In this document: one piece after another, positions 37,832-38,175 of the stretch
How the letters are laid out: every line of letters starts with the position of its first letter
Position numbering within the stretch: position 1 is the stretch's first letter
IMG/VR virus record: IMGVR_UViG_3300048586_000886
Location: 1 to 38,175 of that record
DNA: 38,175 nucleotides
Strand: one strand, 5' to 3'
From: a virus
Notes under the pieces: model-generated
Database searches by the model: none
The model's input: only the letters and a program-made list of their open reading frames with translations
Told to the model about the DNA's origin: nothing
Made by a program: the position numbers and the translations under genes

Positions 37832-38015
37832 CGAGCGAATCCTGGCCGCTGAGGGCGCGCAGGTTCGCATTCCTGCTGCTGTCGATCGGGCTGGCCGTGC
37901 TGCTCTCTGCCTGCACCAGATCTATCGTGGTGACCCGGCCTGCCAGCAGCTGCCTGACGCTGATCCCGCAGACGGTGAAGGCCCCGACGCCGGGCGCCCC
38001 GCTGCCGAAGGATGA
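37596..38015 (+). CDS. i-spanin (Rz-like)
   Basis: A 139-residue protein with an N-terminal membrane anchor (ILGLLALVAAGLLAAWAIWAVVI) and a periplasmic part rich in Ala/Glu/Arg (QGRADAIVAGGEAAKAAAVVPIIERHFMERERIERVTIEG). The end includes the family-type segment ALCLHQIYRGDPACQQL. It has an excellent GGAGGA 8 nt before the ATG. In lambda this protein joins an outer-membrane o-spanin to fuse the two membranes. The o-spanin candidate starts inside it in the +1 frame, the classic nested arrangement. Confidence 0.8.
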   Translation: MRAKTILGLLALVAAGLLAAWAIWAVVIRPGQNADAAAQGRADAIVAGGEAAKAAAVVPIIERHFMERERIERVTIEGNERILAAEGAQVRIPAAVDRAGRAALCLHQIYRGDPACQQLPDADPADGEGPDAGRPAAEG

Positions 38016-38175
38016 CACGGCCGGCCAATGGGTTGCGTTCGGACACAGCCAGACGGGCCAGCTGGAACAGGCGAACCGCGACAAGGCGATCGCCATCGAG
38101 ATCGTTGAGGGGTGCGAGGCCCGCGACGCCGAGACGGTGAAGGCCCTGACGAAGCGCCGCGGCTGGTTTCGCTGA
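37813..38175 (+). CDS. o-spanin lipoprotein (Rz1-like)
   Basis: A 120-residue frame from GTG 37813. The N-terminus is a basic then hydrophobic signal (RARRFAFLLLSIGLAVLLSAC) with a lipobox L31-S-A-C34, so Cys34 should be lipidated. The mature part is polar (SSCLTLIPQTVKAPTPGAPLPKDD), with Pro as usual in o-spanins, and ends RRGWFR at the last base of the window. GAGAGGAT precedes the GTG. It overlaps the i-spanin gene by 203 bp and then continues beyond it. Confidence 0.75.
   Translation: MSRSKVTSESWPLRARRFAFLLLSIGLAVLLSACTRSIVVTRPASSCLTLIPQTVKAPTPGAPLPKDDTAGQWVAFGHSQTGQLEQANRDKAIAIEIVEGCEARDAETVKALTKRRGWFR

Overview
The window is an almost complete temperate siphophage genome integrated in, or derived from, a GC-rich alphaproteobacterium. 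A sphingomonad-type host is my best guess, from the codon style, the GTTC-N7-GTTC (alphaproteobacterial LexA-type) boxes and protein families that I associate with Sphingomonadales prophages. The host cannot be proven from this sequence, and no att site, tRNA or host gene is visible. The window begins exactly at the integrase stop codon and ends exactly at the o-spanin stop codon, so both att junctions lie outside it.

Layout. (1) 1-2317, leftward: six tightly overlapping small genes and the tyrosine integrase, read from a PL-like promoter carrying two operators. (2) 2543-6039, accessory cargo: a two-TM membrane protein, a DprA-like plus phosphoribosyltransferase pair resembling the ShosTA anti-phage toxin-antitoxin system, a leftward three-gene cassette of unknown function preceded by SOS-like boxes, and a 17-codon remnant of a DnaQ-type exonuclease. 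(3) 6181-7195: the immunity region, with a CI-like repressor (no peptidase domain seen), three operators, and a divergent Cro-like gene. (4) 7195-14336: CII-like regulator, several small unknown genes, SSB, a 991-aa PrimPol/D5 primase-helicase and a DUF6362-like protein. Between the last two lies a 400-bp field of GGGAGGG repeats that I interpret as the phage replication origin. (5) 14528-18180: an SGNH-esterase-like fibre and a beta-helix tailspike. (6) 18181-28161: probable cos region, TerS, TerL (GpA type), gpW-like joiner, portal, fused prohead protease/major capsid, cement protein, head-tail and tail-terminator proteins, tail tube, and tail chaperones G/GT with a lambda-type GGGAAAG -1 frameshift site. 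(7) 28151-35984: tail completion protein, an antisense membrane-protein moron, tape measure and tail-tip genes. (8) 35998-38175: lysis module with small membrane proteins, holin candidates, a TIGR02594-type endolysin, and i-spanin and o-spanin in overlapping frames.

How it works together (inference). One repressor would hold both the leftward integrase operon and the rightward cro/replication operon through five copies of an ATACGA-N5-TCGTAT-like 17-mer. Because the repressor lacks a visible self-cleavage domain while SOS-like boxes sit beside it, induction may run through a LexA-controlled gene. The late genes follow the lambda order (terS-terL-W-B-capsid-FII-U-V-G/GT-H-tip-lysis). In the packaged genome the esterase/tailspike pair would lie at the opposite end from terS, next to cos.
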